Below, piece after piece: positions 21,537-32,371 of a DNA stretch of 48,858 nucleotides; within the stretch, counting starts at the first letter, position 1; the number at the start of each line of letters is the position of its first letter. Position numbers and translations under genes: made by a program. Location of the stretch: contig BFEA01000024.1 of NCBI GenBank assembly GCA_003427395.1, positions 4,029,636 to 4,078,493 on the forward strand, in the 5' to 3' direction. The stretch is from Chara braunii. Lineage: Eukaryota; Streptophyta; Charophyceae; Charales; Characeae. The notes under the pieces were generated by a model. It did no database searches, had not been told where the DNA came from, and saw only the letters and a list, made by a program, of their open reading frames with translations.

Positions 21537-23822
21537 ACTTCTTTCCTATGCCCTCCTGTGGAGAGGCAACAGCCCGGGTGAACTCCCGAATGTTATCAGC
21601 AAGGTGCCCTGGTCTTCAGTGATCCAACCCAAGGATAAAGGGGGGTTGGGGATCCTAGACCCGGATATCGAGATCACAACACTAACAAGTCAATGGATTA
21701 AGAGACTGCTCTTTACTCAGCATCTCCCATGCCAGTGGTCCGCCCTTGCCCCGGAATAGATCGCTAGACTTGCCCCACAGACACCACAAGAAGTAAACCC
21801 ATTGACCTGGCTGGAAGACCGTTTCTGGATTGTGTCACGCAGCCTGCGAATAGATCGCGATACACTCCGAGACCCAATCCAAGACACAATTTGTTTGGAC
21901 TTGGCAAGAGACAACTTATGGGTCTGAGTCCTAAAGGTCTAGCGACAACTTCTGCTACCTGACAAACCCCCACTGACTAGACGGGAAGAGGTGATGTGTC
22001 AACCCCTTTTGGGAACAAATGGATTACAGACCGACACAACAGGGTGTATTGCATCTCAGCCACCCCGTGGTGTAACTGGGTCAAAAAGGGTATAACTAGA
22101 ATAAAGGATATATGAAAAGTTAATGGAACATAAGACAGAGGGACTGGAAAGCAATACCGCAATTAAAGACCATACTAAAGCATTATCACAATGTAGAGGA
22201 GAATCGTGAATCGTTGATCTTCGTTATTCCCCTAGACTGGGTGCGCATCATGCGCAAAAGACCACGACTGATAGAAGGAGACTCGGTACATGTCCCAGAG
22301 CAACCGGAAAGTGTAAGCAACGTAGTGGAAGAACAAACACACGAAACACTAGTTAACCGCTTCCACATAGGCAAGGAAAATGTCCTCAACCGATATAACC
22401 CAGACGTGACGAGATGGTGCAAAAATGAGGACCTGTGAAGGATCCGTGTGCTACAGGATAAGGACGTATGGATTGCATACCAACCAAACCCCCCTTTGGC
22501 AAAGTTTCCCCTCGACCCAGAGGAATGGCAGTGCGCTCCGAAACAAAAACTCAGGTCGAAGAAAAACCTGAAGTTGTATAACTTAACGGTAAAGGTTGCA
22601 TACCGTCTGCTGAGACCAAAGGTGAACATAAAGGAAACTGTGAAGGCTCGATGGATGTCTCATTTGAATGTCGAAACGAAAATAGTCCGATTTATCCGAT
22701 GGTTTGCCACTACGAGGTCTAGGCCAGCAAAGATGGCCTCGTTGCAGTGGCAGATAGAACATCGCTGCCTCCCCACCAACGACTGGTTGATAGACTGTAC
22801 ATATCTAGAACAACAGGGATGGGCGCAACCGCGGTGTAAATCATGCCACACTGTCTTCCCCTCCAGTAAAATAGAGCACATATTCATGTAGTGTCCGGGG
22901 GCAGTTCTTACATGGCGTTGGTGGGATAAGATCTGGACACGGTTGAACACAGGGTCCAACTGGCCATGGGAGTGGAGGTACTATGCGAAACAGAGACCTC
23001 CCCCACGGACAGTACTTTCGAAAATAATATGTTTAAGTTGGGGAGGAGAGCGGTCATGTGGTCTCTCTGGAGAAAACGTTGTATACATGCTATTGAGGAT
23101 GTCCACATAGCGGGGGAGGAGGTAACAAATATGATAAGACAATATATTCAGCAAGAACTTTATGATACAGTGACAAAAAGTTAAGAACCGGATTTGTTTA
23201 CCTCTGAAAAGGATATAACACAAGCAATTCATCAAAATTCTCCGGGAACTAGTTGGGAAATGAAAATGGGGGTTGGATCGCTTCTGTCAGATAGGACAGC
23301 AGACCCGCCCAAGAGTGCAACCAAGAGGAATTCAGGAGAGACTACAATATGTGCTTCAAAGGACTGGATTACAGTAAGCCAGGAGATTCCGCTGAGACCA
23401 GCCAAGGATTTTCCTGACCCCTTCCCGCCTCACCAACTAGCAATGGTGGACATGAAATGGTATGGAGTTGATTGACCTGGATCACAGGCCGGGAGGACCA
23501 AGCAAGGTCCGAATAGGGAGGAGGGGTCATATTGTTAACGCAAGTATTCAGAAGTGGCAGAAGAAGCAGGGAGCAACTACAAAGGATGAATTTTGTGTAT
23601 CAAATGACTGGGGGCAAGGATAGCTGGGGGACGGAGGATCTAGGGTGTAAAATCGGGTATTTGGTGTCTGTAACAGGGCGAAGAGGTTCACTCCCTTGCT
23701 CAGTCAATCCTCTGGACTCCAGAGCCATCAATGCTGGACGCGTTTTCCAGCAGGTGTTGCTCCCCACCAATAGATCGAGGCCCCCCTAGGTGCTAGCGGT
23801 GGGGTTAAAAAAAAAAAAAAAA
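21537..23822 (+). pseudogene. LINE (non-LTR retrotransposon) 3' remnant
   Basis: The decayed C-terminal part of a LINE ORF2 can be read across frames. 21538-21768 gives 'ALLWRGNSPGELPN' and 'WSSVIQPKDKGGLGILDPD', the thumb-side 'PKxxGGLGI' signature of LINE reverse transcriptases. 22214-22891 ends in a zf-RVT-like domain: 'CLPTNDWL', then CKSC (22835-22846), H (22877-22879) and, after a stop at 22889, another C. 22966-23184 continues in a third frame with 'MWSLWRKRCI'. The RT catalytic core and endonuclease are absent, so the copy is 5'-truncated or decayed. It ends in poly(A) at 23807-23823. Stops and frameshifts make it non-functional. Confidence 0.75.
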
Positions 23823-23823
23823 A
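23807..23823 (+). repeat. LINE poly(A) tail
   Basis: Seventeen A residues directly after 'gtggggtt', at the expected 3' end of the LINE. It is followed by 'acttatttcct', which nearly matches 'acttctttcct' at 21537-21547. That pair could be an aged target-site duplication with one mismatch. Confidence 0.7.
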
Positions 23824-23833
23824 CTTATTTCCT

Positions 23834-24917
23834 GTACTGGACACTCATGTGTGACAAAGTTGCTATTTTTGGAATGGATAATTGCAAAAAGAGGATCCTA
23901 TTTGTCTTTTTTTTTTTTTAAGGATGAATTTGTTGCCCCCCTTTTTCCAACTTAAAAAAATGAAACCGAGAATGACGTGTCAATGTGATTTTTTAGTTTA
24001 CGAATGTCGAGACCTATTGTGTTCTAAGGCACTGTGCCTGGAATTTCATCAGGCATGAGATATCCATTGTTTGCCATTTTGATGATCCTCAATGACATTA
24101 TTATAGTGCTAATCACTGTACTGCTACAGACCTAGCGAGCTCATGTTTTTTTCTTTGTTTTTTTGTTTTTTCTTTTTAAACCACCACTACCTTGGAGGCT
24201 CTTTTGTTGAGGCGCAAAATGACAAGCGCTAGCTCGACTTGTTTTTTTGGCTTTGCCCTTCTGGTCCGGTGGTGCCTAGCCTCTCGAGAATGAGAGAATG
24301 TGGTATAGATAATTGCACATTCTTGGGATGCGGCGTTTCGAGTTTGCCTGTGAAAGATAGTGGTGGTGGTTTAAGAGCTTTCTATTAATGCGGAGAATCA
24401 CCGGTTGGGCATCGAGCGCCTTGTCATTTGCATTCATTCAGATGTAGATCCATCCCCTTCCCTTGCCAAAAACATTCGACAAAAGCAACTTTTTTTTCGT
24501 ATTATCCTATCTACGCATCTTTTGCACTAAAACTCAGAGTATGCAGCTTTGCTCATTTATAGTTTTGCCGCTTTCGCTGCTCATTTACTATTGGTAATCT
24601 AAATTTGCCAATTCACAATCACTGCTTTTCTGTTGTCACTTTACTGTCCTTACCAATTAGACATCAGCGTGCCAGCAACTATCACTAATCAGTATATGAA
24701 AGCATGTTACCGAGTAGGAATCAAGCCAACAGGCTTCACATGAGACGTGTTGATGGTATAGTACAGTGCAAAACCCAATTGATTTCAAATGACTTCTTGC
24801 ACCCTTCTTTCTCCATGCCTCCTCTCTCGGCCCCACTGAGGAAAAGAACAAGAAAATGACATAAATTTGTCATTGCACTTCTATCCCCACACCACCTACC
24901 CCACAAAATTCCTCTTG
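23834..24917. other. No recognisable gene
   Basis: AT-rich intergenic or intronic sequence with T tracts between the LINE and the first chromovirus. No domain or conserved repeat is recognised. The last bases, 'cttg' (24914-24917), are the left copy of the chromovirus TSD. Confidence 0.5.
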
Positions 24918-26204
24918 TGTTATGATCCTAGCCAATTTCGACATACACATTCATCATATAGTACAATGTCGTCCAATTGCAAAAAGAAATGAATGAACTT
25001 GAGAGGAGAGAGAAGGTTAGAAGAAGAAGAAGAAGAAGAAGTAAGAAAGAAGAAGACGATGATGTACACCAACATAGACAAATGACAAAACTCTTCTTCT
25101 TCGCCCAACTCTCTCTTCCTCCTTATCTCCTCCTCTCTTATTCACACAAGAAATAACAATACAGTGTTGAATGCCTGAACCAGAATCAATGTCTGAATCC
25201 CTTTTCTACTGCTGGTATCACTTGAGGTCCACCATAGTCATGGCCGCCTCCCTCACTCTTCACTCTCATAGGCCGAGGCTATGGCGGACTACTTGGGCCT
25301 TGCCCTGCTGTGCAAAGGACAACGCAAAGCAGCTATGGATGCTCTAGCTCAGGCCGCCATGCCTGACTCTGCCTCGAAGCTTCTTGGTGTAACTCTCCCC
25401 AGCTGGGGAATCCCTGCTGCACCGCCCACCAAGGTGATGAAGATGGCTGCCACCATAACCAGGTAAGTACCTCTGGTGCTCCTCCCCCTTCCTGTCCTTC
25501 TTCCTCCTCTAAGTCCTTGCTTCTTCCCCAGCAGCGCTGCTCCAAGCTGGCGCTGCTCCAGCCAGCGCTCCAACCAGTGTGTCGCCAAACTTGCACATCG
25601 ACAATGAGGCTGGGCTCTTCGCCCGACCTGGAGATATAGCGGCCTGCTTGCCTCTCGGGCGGTGACTTCCAGGCCGCTCGGCCTCCCAAGCAACCGGTAC
25701 CTCCTCCCTTTCGGAGGGAAACATCATTGCAGACTCTGATATTGCCCGTACAGGCCCTAGACTCAAACTGGTACCCGCGTAGACCTAGCCTACAACTACT
25801 GGGCCTCTAAAAATGCCACTTTTGTATTCTTCTACTCGGCCTCCAGTACCCGGCACATCTACCGCTTCAGGGTGTGGTACCGGCCTACCTGCTACTTGAG
25901 TGTTTCCCCGCTGCTTCAAGTGCTCCAGGCCTCTTTCCCCGCCACTTGAGTGTTTTCTCCCGCTGCAATCCTCAATGCCACGACCACGGTAAGTACCGGC
26001 CCTGAGGGCCCAACAACTGAACAAGTGCCCTTACGGGCCATACACATACTCAAGCCAACCAGCACTCGGACAGACATGCAGTCCAACAAGCGCGCACACA
26101 CACAGACTTAGTAGCAAGCGGGAAACTCAGCAAGGCATTCAGTCCATGAGCAAAACTCAAAAATCAGTCGTGTGTTTCAGTCCATGTTTGGTCGGGTCAT
26201 CACA
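24918..26204 (-). repeat. 3' LTR of chromovirus 1
   Basis: 1287 bp, direct repeat of 32372-33632. It contains an AGA microsatellite (about 25020-25042) and carries a 16-bp 'aagctggcgctgctcc' segment absent from the 5' LTR. Its outer edge abuts the TSD and its inner edge abuts the polypurine tract. Confidence 0.95.
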
Positions 26205-26216
26205 TTACTCCCCCCT
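26205..26216 (-). other. Polypurine tract of chromovirus 1
   Basis: The minus strand reads AGGGGGGAGTAA immediately before the 3' LTR start TGTGATGACC. This is the expected place and composition for the plus-strand DNA primer used in reverse transcription. Confidence 0.85.
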
Positions 26217-26245
26217 CAAGAGCGAGGTCCCTTCGAGCAAGTAAC

Positions 26246-26662
26246 TTATTCTGAGTCCTCGACAAATGCATCGTAGGCAAATAGATTTTGCGAATATTCT
26301 GTCGCAGTGAGCTTGGCAGAGATTTTAGGTGCATCATTAGAGACGATTTGCCGCTCGTAAGCTTTAACAACACGCGGTGCGCTGCGCAGCAGTTCCTGCT
26401 TGGAAATCCAGTGTTGATCATCCAACGGGTGGTACATGAAATGGACCTGGTACTGAATGTTGCCTCCCTTCCCTACATGTTGTTTAATTCTGTCTATCTT
26501 ATGTCCGCCATTGATTGCACGAGGAATCATGTCTTCACGATAATCGAACGACTGAGCATCACGGTGGAGAAATAGTTTTGATGCATGAAACACGGGATAT
26601 GTGCGCATATGAGGTGGCACACCAACTACGTATAAAGGGCCAAAGTTATCTTCGCCAATCAC
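26246..26662 (-). pseudogene. Integrase C-terminus with chromodomain, chromovirus 1
   Basis: The 138-residue frame opens with the end of the integrase C-terminal region ('VPPHMRTYPVFHASKL', the usual junction in this clade). It continues into a chromodomain from about residue 55 to 105: 'IDRIKQHVGKGG', 'YQVHFMYHPLDDQHWISK' and a terminal helix 'RSAPRVVKAYE'. Chromodomains on chromovirus integrases are thought to steer integration to modified histones. The aromatic W of 'HWISK' is kept. It is in a different frame from the upstream integrase, so the polyprotein is broken near 26660. Confidence 0.8.
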
Positions 26663-27725
26663 ATCCAGAACTTCTCACAGACCATAATAGAGTGGGAGAA
26701 GTTTCCGTCAGACTCCCTCTTCTTCTGATATTCAGACATCTTGACCCAGCCATAACTTCCCACCTCAATATTTGAAGGTCGACGCTTCTTGTTTGCATGA
26801 TGGAACATGGCGTGTTGTCGCTTAGTCATTGTTGCAGTGGCAACTTTGAGCAAGCGATCGTACTTGGCCCTGAAGCCAGATCTGTCAGGTGTTAAACCAG
26901 CTAGCTGGTCAGGGAATAGGTAGGAGAGCGGATTATGAATCCGCCAGTCGTAATGCAGCCTGTTTGGCGTCATGCTGGTGGCAGAGTGGATGGAGTTGTT
27001 GTACAACCCCTTGACGGAATACAGCTCTTCATCCCATGTTTATCCGCAATGATTAAAGCGCGGAGAAGTTGGAACACAGTCTAGTTGATTTCCTCAGGCA
27101 AACCATTGGCTTCGGGGTGTCCATCGGATGTCATGCATAGCATGAGGCGAGGGAGTTGGGACGTGAAGTCTTTCCATTTAGTACTAATGAAGTGCGGATC
27201 CCGATCACCCACAAGAGTTTTCGAGGTTCCGAACTGCAGAATGTACTTCTGTTTGAACTCACAGATCACCATTTCAGTTGGAGCATGAGATGGCAAAGGA
27301 ATCAGATTAAGAAATTTAAAGAAGCGGTCAACATTCACCACGATTTGTGAGTAGTCGTTCTTACTTACCTTTCCCATGTCGGTGAAGTCGATAGAGACAG
27401 ACTCCCTGAAACCATCGGGAATGGGAAGGGATGTAAGTGGCCCCATTGACTTTTGTGTACATGGTTCGATTCGTTCACAAACTTGACATTCAACCACAAA
27501 CGTTTCAGCAGATCCCTTCATGCCAGGCCAATCAAACTGTCTCAATAGGTTTTCGTATGTCTTTGCCATGCCGAAGTGTCCACTCCGACCATGAGCCAAG
27601 TCCAGAAAGTGTGTGCGGAGAGTCTCATGGTTGGGTACACACAAACGGTCGTGATTCCCGTAACGACGGAAAATCAGTCCTCTATACTCGTGAAAATCAG
27701 ACGGACTGTTGGGATCAGCCCGCAA
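26659..27725 (-). pseudogene. Integrase, chromovirus 1
   Basis: Frame 27725-27081 contains the zinc-binding H2C2 region ('HGRSGHFGMAK' then 'CQVCER') and the catalytic core with the DD(E) residues: D in 'SIDFTDM', D in 'VGDRDPHF' and E in 'NGLPEEIN'. It stops at 27081. Frame 27006-26659 carries the following 'YNNSIHSATSMTPNRLHY' and 'FHHANKKRRPSNIEVG', typical of the core end and the C-terminal domain. The enzyme would insert element cDNA into chromosomes. At least two lesions (27081 stop, 26660 frameshift) inactivate it, although the catalytic triad is intact. Confidence 0.85.
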
Positions 27726-27822
27726 CTACTAAAGGATGTGACTAAGGTCCGGATCCTTGGCAGTGTGCTCTACGAGCTCCTCCTTCAGTTTCTTCTGGAG
27801 GTCGTAGAAATTCACAAGGCAT

Positions 27823-28358
27823 CTACTCAGGGTGGCAAGACAATGCATCAACAACTCGATTATAACAACCTTTTTCATGCCTTAATTCAAAGTCGAAAAT
27901 GTCAATTTCATGGAACCAGCGAAGGAGGGTAGAGGACATGATAGTTTGCTCTTTGATCCATTTTAGAGTCTCATGATCTGAGAACACTTTGAAGTGGCGT
28001 CCCAAAAGATAATGCTTAGTCCAAAGTCATACGCAAAGCATAGAGCTCGCGCATGTAGGTGGAAGTGGCTACCTTTTCGCTGGGCATACATTTGTTGTAG
28101 AATTCGAACGACCACAAGCCATCGTCGTCATCTTGTTGCAGCACTGCGCCAATTCCATACTGACTTACATTCGTAGTAACTACGAATGTCATCTGCAATG
28201 CGGATTACAGGGTAACTTACCATAGTTTTTTTCAAAGTTTGAAAGGCGTCCTCGCATGCAGTATCCCAAGCGTAGGGTACGTTCTTACTCGTTAACCGAA
28301 ACAACGGGCGAGACCAAGGAAAGAGCGCAGTTCGCGGATGTTCGCGGGCTGAGGCCAA
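27823..28358 (-). pseudogene. RNase H domain, chromovirus 1
   Basis: Three short frames cover it: 28358-28128 (tether, 'VPYAWDTACEDAFQTLKK'), 28198-28016 ('TFVVTTNVSQYGIGAVLQQD', 'YMRELYALRMTLD') and 28005-27823 ('HFKVFSDHETLKWI', 'GCYNRVVDAL'). RNase H degrades the RNA strand during reverse transcription. The first catalytic Asp of the usual 'TDAS' is Asn here ('TNVS'), while the E of 'RELYAL' and the D residues of 'SDHE' and 'VDAL' remain. Frame breaks and this substitution indicate loss of function. Confidence 0.8.
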
Positions 28359-28935
28359 TTGCGTATGACCTCAACCTTGGTTGCCTCAGGCTCCAGGCTT
28401 GCAGCAGACAACCGATGCCCAAGATAGATTACGCTATCTCTCCCAAACTCAAATTTCTCTAAGTTGAGATGAAGTTGTGTCTTCTTGAGGATGGCGAACA
28501 CTTCTTGAAGGTGCTTTATGTGTTCCTCCATGGAGTTGCTGAAGATCAGTATATCATCGAGGTATATCACCACGAACCGAAAGATTGAAGGACCTTGTCC
28601 ATGAGGCTCTGGAAGGTGGCCGGTGCGTTCGTGAGACCGAAAGGCATTACGATAAACTCGTAAAACTCATTGCGTGTTTTGAACACAGTCTTGTGCTGGT
28701 CCACATGATTGACTTCAATCTGGTGATAGCTAGATTTGAGGTCGATCTTGGAGAAGACCTTGTACCCACCTACAACATCGAGCAAGTCATCTATGCGAGA
28801 CAATGGAGAGACGTTCTTTCTTGTGATGCAGTTTAGACCGCGATAGTCAATACACATGTGGAGCTTACCTCCTTTCTTTGGGACAAACAAAACAGGGGCA
28901 CCAAATTCAAACTCACTAGACTTGACCCTTGTCAA
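28292..28935 (-). pseudogene. Reverse transcriptase, chromovirus 1
   Basis: Frame 28935-28567 holds 'EFGAPVLFVPKKGGKLHMCI', 'DYRGLN', motif A 'FSKIDLKSSYHQI' and 'VMPFGLTNAPATFQSLMD'. Frame 28573-28292 continues with the catalytic 'YLDDILIFS', 'YLGHRLS' and 'IRELRSFLGLA'. The two frames overlap by a few bases, so a frameshift near 28570 separates the motif A and YLDD halves. The catalytic aspartates (FSKID and YLDD) are present. It is typical of Ty3/gypsy RT. Confidence 0.9.
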
Positions 28936-29337
28936 TCATTTTATCAATCTGTCGCCGAAGTTCTCAAAGCGTGGGAAACATTTTTTATCATTGTCAAAGC
29001 TACTACACAAACCTTTGACTGCATGCGTCGAGGAGACAACCGCCGTGTTGCCTACTTGAGTCTGACAAGGGTTCTGCAAAGCCACTTGCTTCATTTCCAA
29101 GCCCACTTTGCGTATCCCGTGTGGTGACATAAAGGTAGTAGTTACTCCACAATCAATCAAGACACAGAGATAGCGGTGGTTTATGAAAAGTTTGAAGAAG
29201 ATAAACTTCACTATCCCTTGGGCAGTGGAAGTCAACCGTCTCAGACTCCTCCCAAGGCCCGACATACAAAGCATGACACTCTTCATCCTTGGAATCAGCA
29301 GATGATTGGGCTTCAAGGGAGGATTGTTGATTTGCAT
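28936..29337 (-). pseudogene. Aspartic protease region, chromovirus 1
   Basis: Contains 'LIDCGVTTTFMS', the pepsin-like retroelement protease active site, with D-C-G instead of D-S/T-G. The protease would cut the Gag-Pol polyprotein and act as a homodimer. The frame runs to the start of RT and ends at a stop near 28936, a short break before 'EFGAPV'. The second chromovirus also has D-C-G (near 40850), so the Cys is probably a lineage feature and not decay. Confidence 0.7.
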
Positions 29338-29342
29338 CAGAT

Positions 29343-30958
29343 TCAGTCTCCCTTGCCGTAGAGGATGCTGAAGTCAGCACTACTCTCGATTCTGGTTTCC
29401 CTGCAGCCTATAACATTCTTGTACTTTATGGTTTGGTTTCTGGCAATGCAGGCATACCCCCTTCTTGACCCTAACCCTCTAACCATTTTCAGTGATCCGA
29501 AGGTCAACCCATGGTTTAATGGCTGCATCCTCAAGTTTCGCTGGGATTTTGACTCCCTTTGGAAGTTAGACATAGTTCTTCCCCGAATTTGGTTCGGTCC
29601 CCTTACCTTGGCAGACTTTTGAAGGAATTTAACGTCTCCTCTTCATTATTCTCATCAGAGTCATGAGCTAAAGAGTAGGCCGTGTCAGGGTCTTGTTCTT
29701 GGTCGTCACCAAGAGTGGGGTCGTCTGCATAGGCTTCCTCATCGGCCTCCAACAGGTCATGCACAACAAAACGGTTGTTGCCTCTGAACCGTCTGCCGCC
29801 AATAGGCTTTTTGCTGCCTGTTGTGGTAATGAGGTTTTGTGCCTCAAGGCTGACCACATCCTGCATGAGGGAAAGCCAGTCCGTGTAACCAATGAACTCA
29901 TTGCCTAAGCGAGGCATGTAAGTAGTAGGAACCGTACCTTTCACAACATCCTGTGCAGTCATTTCCAATCCTGGAGTGGCAAAAAGTTTAACTGACAAAC
30001 AACTGTAAATTATGCATGGTGCCCATCCACTTGCTGCGCTTGAGATCATCAAGTCTCTTTCGGGTTCTTGCGGCTGCATGTGGGTCCTTAAACTGTTTGA
30101 TAAGAATCTCCTCAAGTGTGGCTATGGGTGTGGCTCTGAGCCGCTGTGTCAGGTTGATCTTAGTGTACCCGGCTTGCGTAGCTTGGACTTCTAAGAAGCC
30201 TCGTACGACGGACTCGACGTTGGTCCCCATGATCAAGGACTGACTCACTGGTTGAGTTCCCAGCACCTCGAAGTAAGGGATGGAGAATCTCATGGAACTG
30301 ATCCAAGACTCAACGTCTTCTTTGCCGTCGTACTTAGACGGTATGGGAACCGCCTTCCTGTCCACATAGGGACTGTTGTAGCTAGCATCTACAATTGCTA
30401 TTTAGAAACTCGAGGTTGCAGTAATTGCAGAATTTCCTGCGTCGTCACTTGCCGTAGTGGCAGCAGGGTCTGCACCTACTGCAGGTCCCGATGGAACCAC
30501 ACTTTGAGAAGAAGTAGAGGGATGGAGAGGAGCGAGGACAATGTGGTTAGCAGCATTGGTGGCAGGAGATAGAGGGAGCGGATTAGGAGTCCGTCAGCAG
30601 ATTTGCCATCTGCCGCATTAGATCCTTGTTCTTTTTTGTCATTTCGGCCACTTCTGCCCGCAACTCTCTTACCTTTGCTGAGAGTTCTATGATTTGCTCA
30701 GGGATGTCATTGAGTAGGTGACAATCTTTGAGCACGTACATATGCGACTATCTCCTTCCTGACCTCAGTGTCGGGCAAGGAGGAGACTGTTTTGAGGACA
30801 GCCTCATGGTCTGCAACATCGGTTTTCCGCTTTTCCTCTTCGACTTTCTCTTCCCTTGTCAGTGCCTTCTCATATGGAGTTTAAAACAATGGTTTATCCT
30901 CCTCTACGGCTACATCCAGTTGTGCCTTCAAGGCCACAAAAACTTTTACATCGCCCAT
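29343..30958 (-). pseudogene. Gag, chromovirus 1
   Basis: A start can be read at 30958 (M-G-D-V-K-V-F-V-A-L), followed by a charged, probably coiled-coil N-terminus ('LTREEKVEEEKRKT', 'KVRELRAEVAEMTKKNKDL'), a Ser/Pro/Ala linker, and the capsid-like region at 30365-29988 ('SKYDGKEDVESWISSM', 'LTQRLRATP'). The acidic C-terminal part lies at 30115-29603 and the zinc knuckle at 29454-29413. Gag forms the particle that encloses element RNA. Stops (for example after 'KPLF') and at least three frame changes break it. Confidence 0.75.
29413..29454 (-). other. CCHC zinc knuckle, chromovirus 1 Gag
   Basis: In the frame GVCLHCQKPNHKVQECY the spacing is CX2CX4HX4C with all ligands kept. The longest open frame across it is a different one, so the knuckle is only seen by reading the shifted frame. 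Confidence 0.8.
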
Positions 30959-32189
30959 TTCCGCAAGTCCCTCAAGATTGGGGCTTTCACTCTCTCTTCT
31001 CTCTCTCTCTTCCTTTTGTCTGTGAGTCTCTACAGGCATCAAAATATGAACTCAGGAAAAAAAATAGACTGAAAGTTCAAAGAAGAGAAGGTGGAACTCC
31101 TAGCCGGAGCGGCATTACATTTGGACTAGAGAGCAGCAAACCAAAAAAAGAAAAACGAATTCACAGGAGAGGCCTGATCCAGCGACCTAGTCTGATCAGA
31201 CTGCATATGAGGTCCTCTTGAGTCTAGTCTGACCAGCTCCGTGACCATTCAACAAATCAGACAACGAGTGACTAAATGCAACAATGGAGAATTGAGTGGT
31301 GTATAGGGTGCGCGTCAAGCCACGGACGGTGCGATCAAAAGCATGTGAAACGTCTCAACCAAGATCCCTTCGTCAGTGAGTGTCCTAACCAAAAACAATA
31401 AACTCCGGATCTCAGTCAGGAAGAGAATGGACTAATGTCTAACAGATTCGGGTTCAAGGGCTCTTCTAGTTTCGGCCCGGTCCCACTGGGTCCCCAGAGG
31501 TCCCACGTAGGTTGTGACCGAGTCCCAGCCAAGAGGAGTCTCACTTGGACTAAGTTTATGCCTCTACCATCCTGGAAACGAATTTGAACTTCTGGTAGAA
31601 CCTACAGACTACAGCCGTTCAGAGATGAAAAGACAAAGCACTGTAGAAGGAATCGGCCTTCAAATCAAGATACTTTGCTTCTCCATCCATCAGGTGAGTA
31701 GGTAGTTCACACACATTTCAATCACACAATCAAGACCACAGAGGAGTAGGAAGGAAACTCAGAATAACCCTACCAGGGCAATCAATACCATGCACGCATA
31801 TGTGGGCATCCCGTAGGTGCACGACACTTACCTGAGTGGCCTGAGCTTCGAGATGAATAGAACTCACCCCCCCTCTCAAGTGATCCTCCTGACCCCTTTA
31901 ACGCTACCCCTACACTAGTGTCCTATCTCCTAGGAGGGTCTGACTCCAACACCAAAGTGCAATGCCGGGTCCCCCGCCGATGCTGGAGAACAAAGTAGCA
32001 ACTTGCAGTCCGTAGATGCTGAATGGCCGCTGACCCTCAAGTTCGCCTACTTGAGGGCAGCCCTTAAGTTGCCAAGTGTTTCCCTTTAATCAGGTTCCAA
32101 GTGCGAGTACCTCTCACTGTTGCCTCTCTCAAGTCGCCGCATGAAATCTCCACGAAATGTCTCGCCACCCTAACCTCACTCTCAAGCAA

Positions 32190-32230
32190 CCTGGTTAGGT
32201 TCAATGTCGACCCCACATGACCTAACCAGG
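32190..32230 (-). other. Perfect 10-bp inverted repeat in the leader
   Basis: CCTGGTTAGG (32190-32199) and CCTAACCAGG (32221-32230) are exact reverse complements separated by 21 nt, about 130 nt downstream (minus sense) of the PBS. A stem-loop here would be in the region where retroelement RNAs often carry dimerisation or packaging structures. Confidence 0.6.
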
Positions 32231-32278
32231 TGGGGGCAGCTTCCCTTAGCCACGCTGCCCCACTTCCCTTATATCCAA

Positions 32279-32324
32279 CCCTAACCCTAAGTGTTGCCCT
32301 CAACCACTTAGGTTAGAGTTAGGG
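32279..32324 (-). other. 15-bp imperfect inverted repeat in the leader
   Basis: CCCTAACCCTAAGTG (32279-32293) pairs with 32305-32324 across an 11-nt loop if a 5-nt bulge is allowed on the second arm. It lies about 35 nt from the PBS. Confidence 0.55.
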
Positions 32325-32358
32325 CAGCAAAGTCAACTCGCACCAGCAAGTAGAATCC

Positions 32359-32370
32359 ACTCTGATACCA
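32359..32370 (-). other. Primer-binding site of chromovirus 1 (tRNA-iMet)
   Basis: One base inside the 5' LTR the minus strand reads TGGTATCAGAGT. This matches the complement of the 3' end of initiator methionine tRNA (TGGTATCAGAGC), with a mismatch at the last position shown. It is the usual primer for plant Ty3/gypsy reverse transcription. Confidence 0.9.
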
Positions 32371-32371
32371 A

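Larger units (their letters stand above)
30959..32358 (-). other. Untranslated leader of chromovirus 1
   Basis: About 1.4 kb lies between the PBS and the first Gag codon without a recognisable protein, unusually long for a simple leader. Near its 5' end are two inverted repeats (32190-32230 and 32279-32324) that could fold in the genomic RNA. It may hold packaging signals or the remains of captured sequence. Confidence 0.6.

Noticed and set aside
25281-25466. A 61-codon plus-strand frame present in both LTRs of chromovirus 1 (also 32729-32914), ending at a GTAAGT donor-like site.
   Set aside because: The two copies differ by five amino-acid-changing substitutions and only one silent one, so there is no sign of selection for protein. 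It is antisense to the element and conserved only because LTRs are copies.
32279-32324. Interstitial telomere repeat (CCCTAACCCTAA).
   Set aside because: Only two units, and they are part of an inverted repeat in a retroelement leader.
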